A DNA stretch of 64,000 nucleotides from Bombyx mori (lineage: Eukaryota; Arthropoda; Insecta; Lepidoptera; Bombycidae), in assembly GCF_030269925.1 (NCBI RefSeq), contig NC_085133.1:1880001-1944000 (forward strand), given 5' to 3'. A program made the position numbers and the translations under genes. Positions 63,608-64,000 of this stretch are shown one piece after another. Under the pieces are notes generated by a model. The model was given only the letters and a program-made list of their open reading frames with translations, was not told the origin of the DNA and did no database searches. Each line of letters starts with the position of its first letter. Position 1 is the first letter of the stretch.

Positions 63608-63901
63608 GAATATAATGCTCTCATAAGTCTATCAGCCGTTAGACGTTCACGCATCTATCACGGCTGTGTCAGCGCGAATACAGCTTCTAAGATATGAGAA
63701 TAGCTTTGAGACACGCAATCGAAGCCACGGTAATTATGATCGATCTTTTTATTTTTGTATTGCGAAGTTACTGAGTATAAACCGCTTAGAAAATATTAAT
63801 ATACCGATGCCTTTTGTATACTGATGATCGGAGCTATGGAATAAAGTAGATGCGAATAATGATTCATGACGTCATCTCTGGTATAGTGCAGGTGTGTTAG
63901 A

Positions 63902-63923
63902 CAGAGAGAGAGAGAGAGAGAGG
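63902..63923. repeat. GA microsatellite
   Basis: About 11 units of GA. Confidence 0.9.
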
Positions 63924-64000
63924 AAGACACTAACTAAGAACTCTTCCTGATTACTTCTGGTCACTTCCTGACTACACTATTTTACAAAAAAAAACCTTAA

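Overview
The window looks like nuclear genomic DNA from a lepidopteran insect, most likely Bombyx or a close relative. It is AT-rich and has many short exons with GT-AG introns. It is crowded with repeats I recognise from memory as silkworm types: a tRNA-headed SINE that looks like Bm1, a 3'-end LINE fragment that looks like BMC1, RTE-like LINE tails, mariner remnants and a Pao-type LTR retrotransposon. No database search was possible, so family names are recognition calls.

Two host genes are supported. The first, on the + strand at 1269-27712 (poly(A) signal near 28153), is MED26, the Mediator subunit with a TFIIS-type N-terminal domain. Its coding exons are 1269-1331, 19283-19357, 20275-20407, 24079-24177, 24804-24882, 25629-25782, 26461-26578 and 26652-27712. 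They join in frame to a 593-residue protein. Intron 1 is about 18 kb and is packed with mobile elements. These include a full-length BEL/Pao element in antisense orientation (9378-15147) with two LTRs that look identical, a CCTGG target duplication and one uninterrupted 1737-residue polyprotein. An extra exon-like block of 46 bp at 23630-23675 would bring in a stop codon if spliced in.

The second gene, on the - strand at 49843-36846, has eleven coding exons that join in frame to 508 residues. I cannot name the protein. It carries two paxillin-type LD motifs, Tyr/Ser/Pro-rich linkers, a CxxC-rich segment and a Cys-rich C-terminus, which suggests a cytoskeletal or adhesion scaffold. A further exon-like block (46751-46802) does not fit the main frame, and one exon has a tandem TAGTAG acceptor.

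The rest is intron or intergenic DNA with repeats. The most unusual pieces are: two neighbouring copies of a 1.2-1.3 kb non-coding element with terminal inverted repeats (39925-42407); a palindromic MITE-like family with at least eight copies, two of them abutting at 31428-31752; a seven-copy 58-bp minisatellite (58275-58690); three copies of an unclassified family near 54.1, 55.1 and 57.0 kb; two SINEs nested in LINE fragments; and a segmental duplication that copied a SINE together with the splice acceptor of MED26 exon 5. The two genes are convergent, with about 8.6 kb between their 3' ends. Nothing beyond 49843 could be assigned to a host gene.
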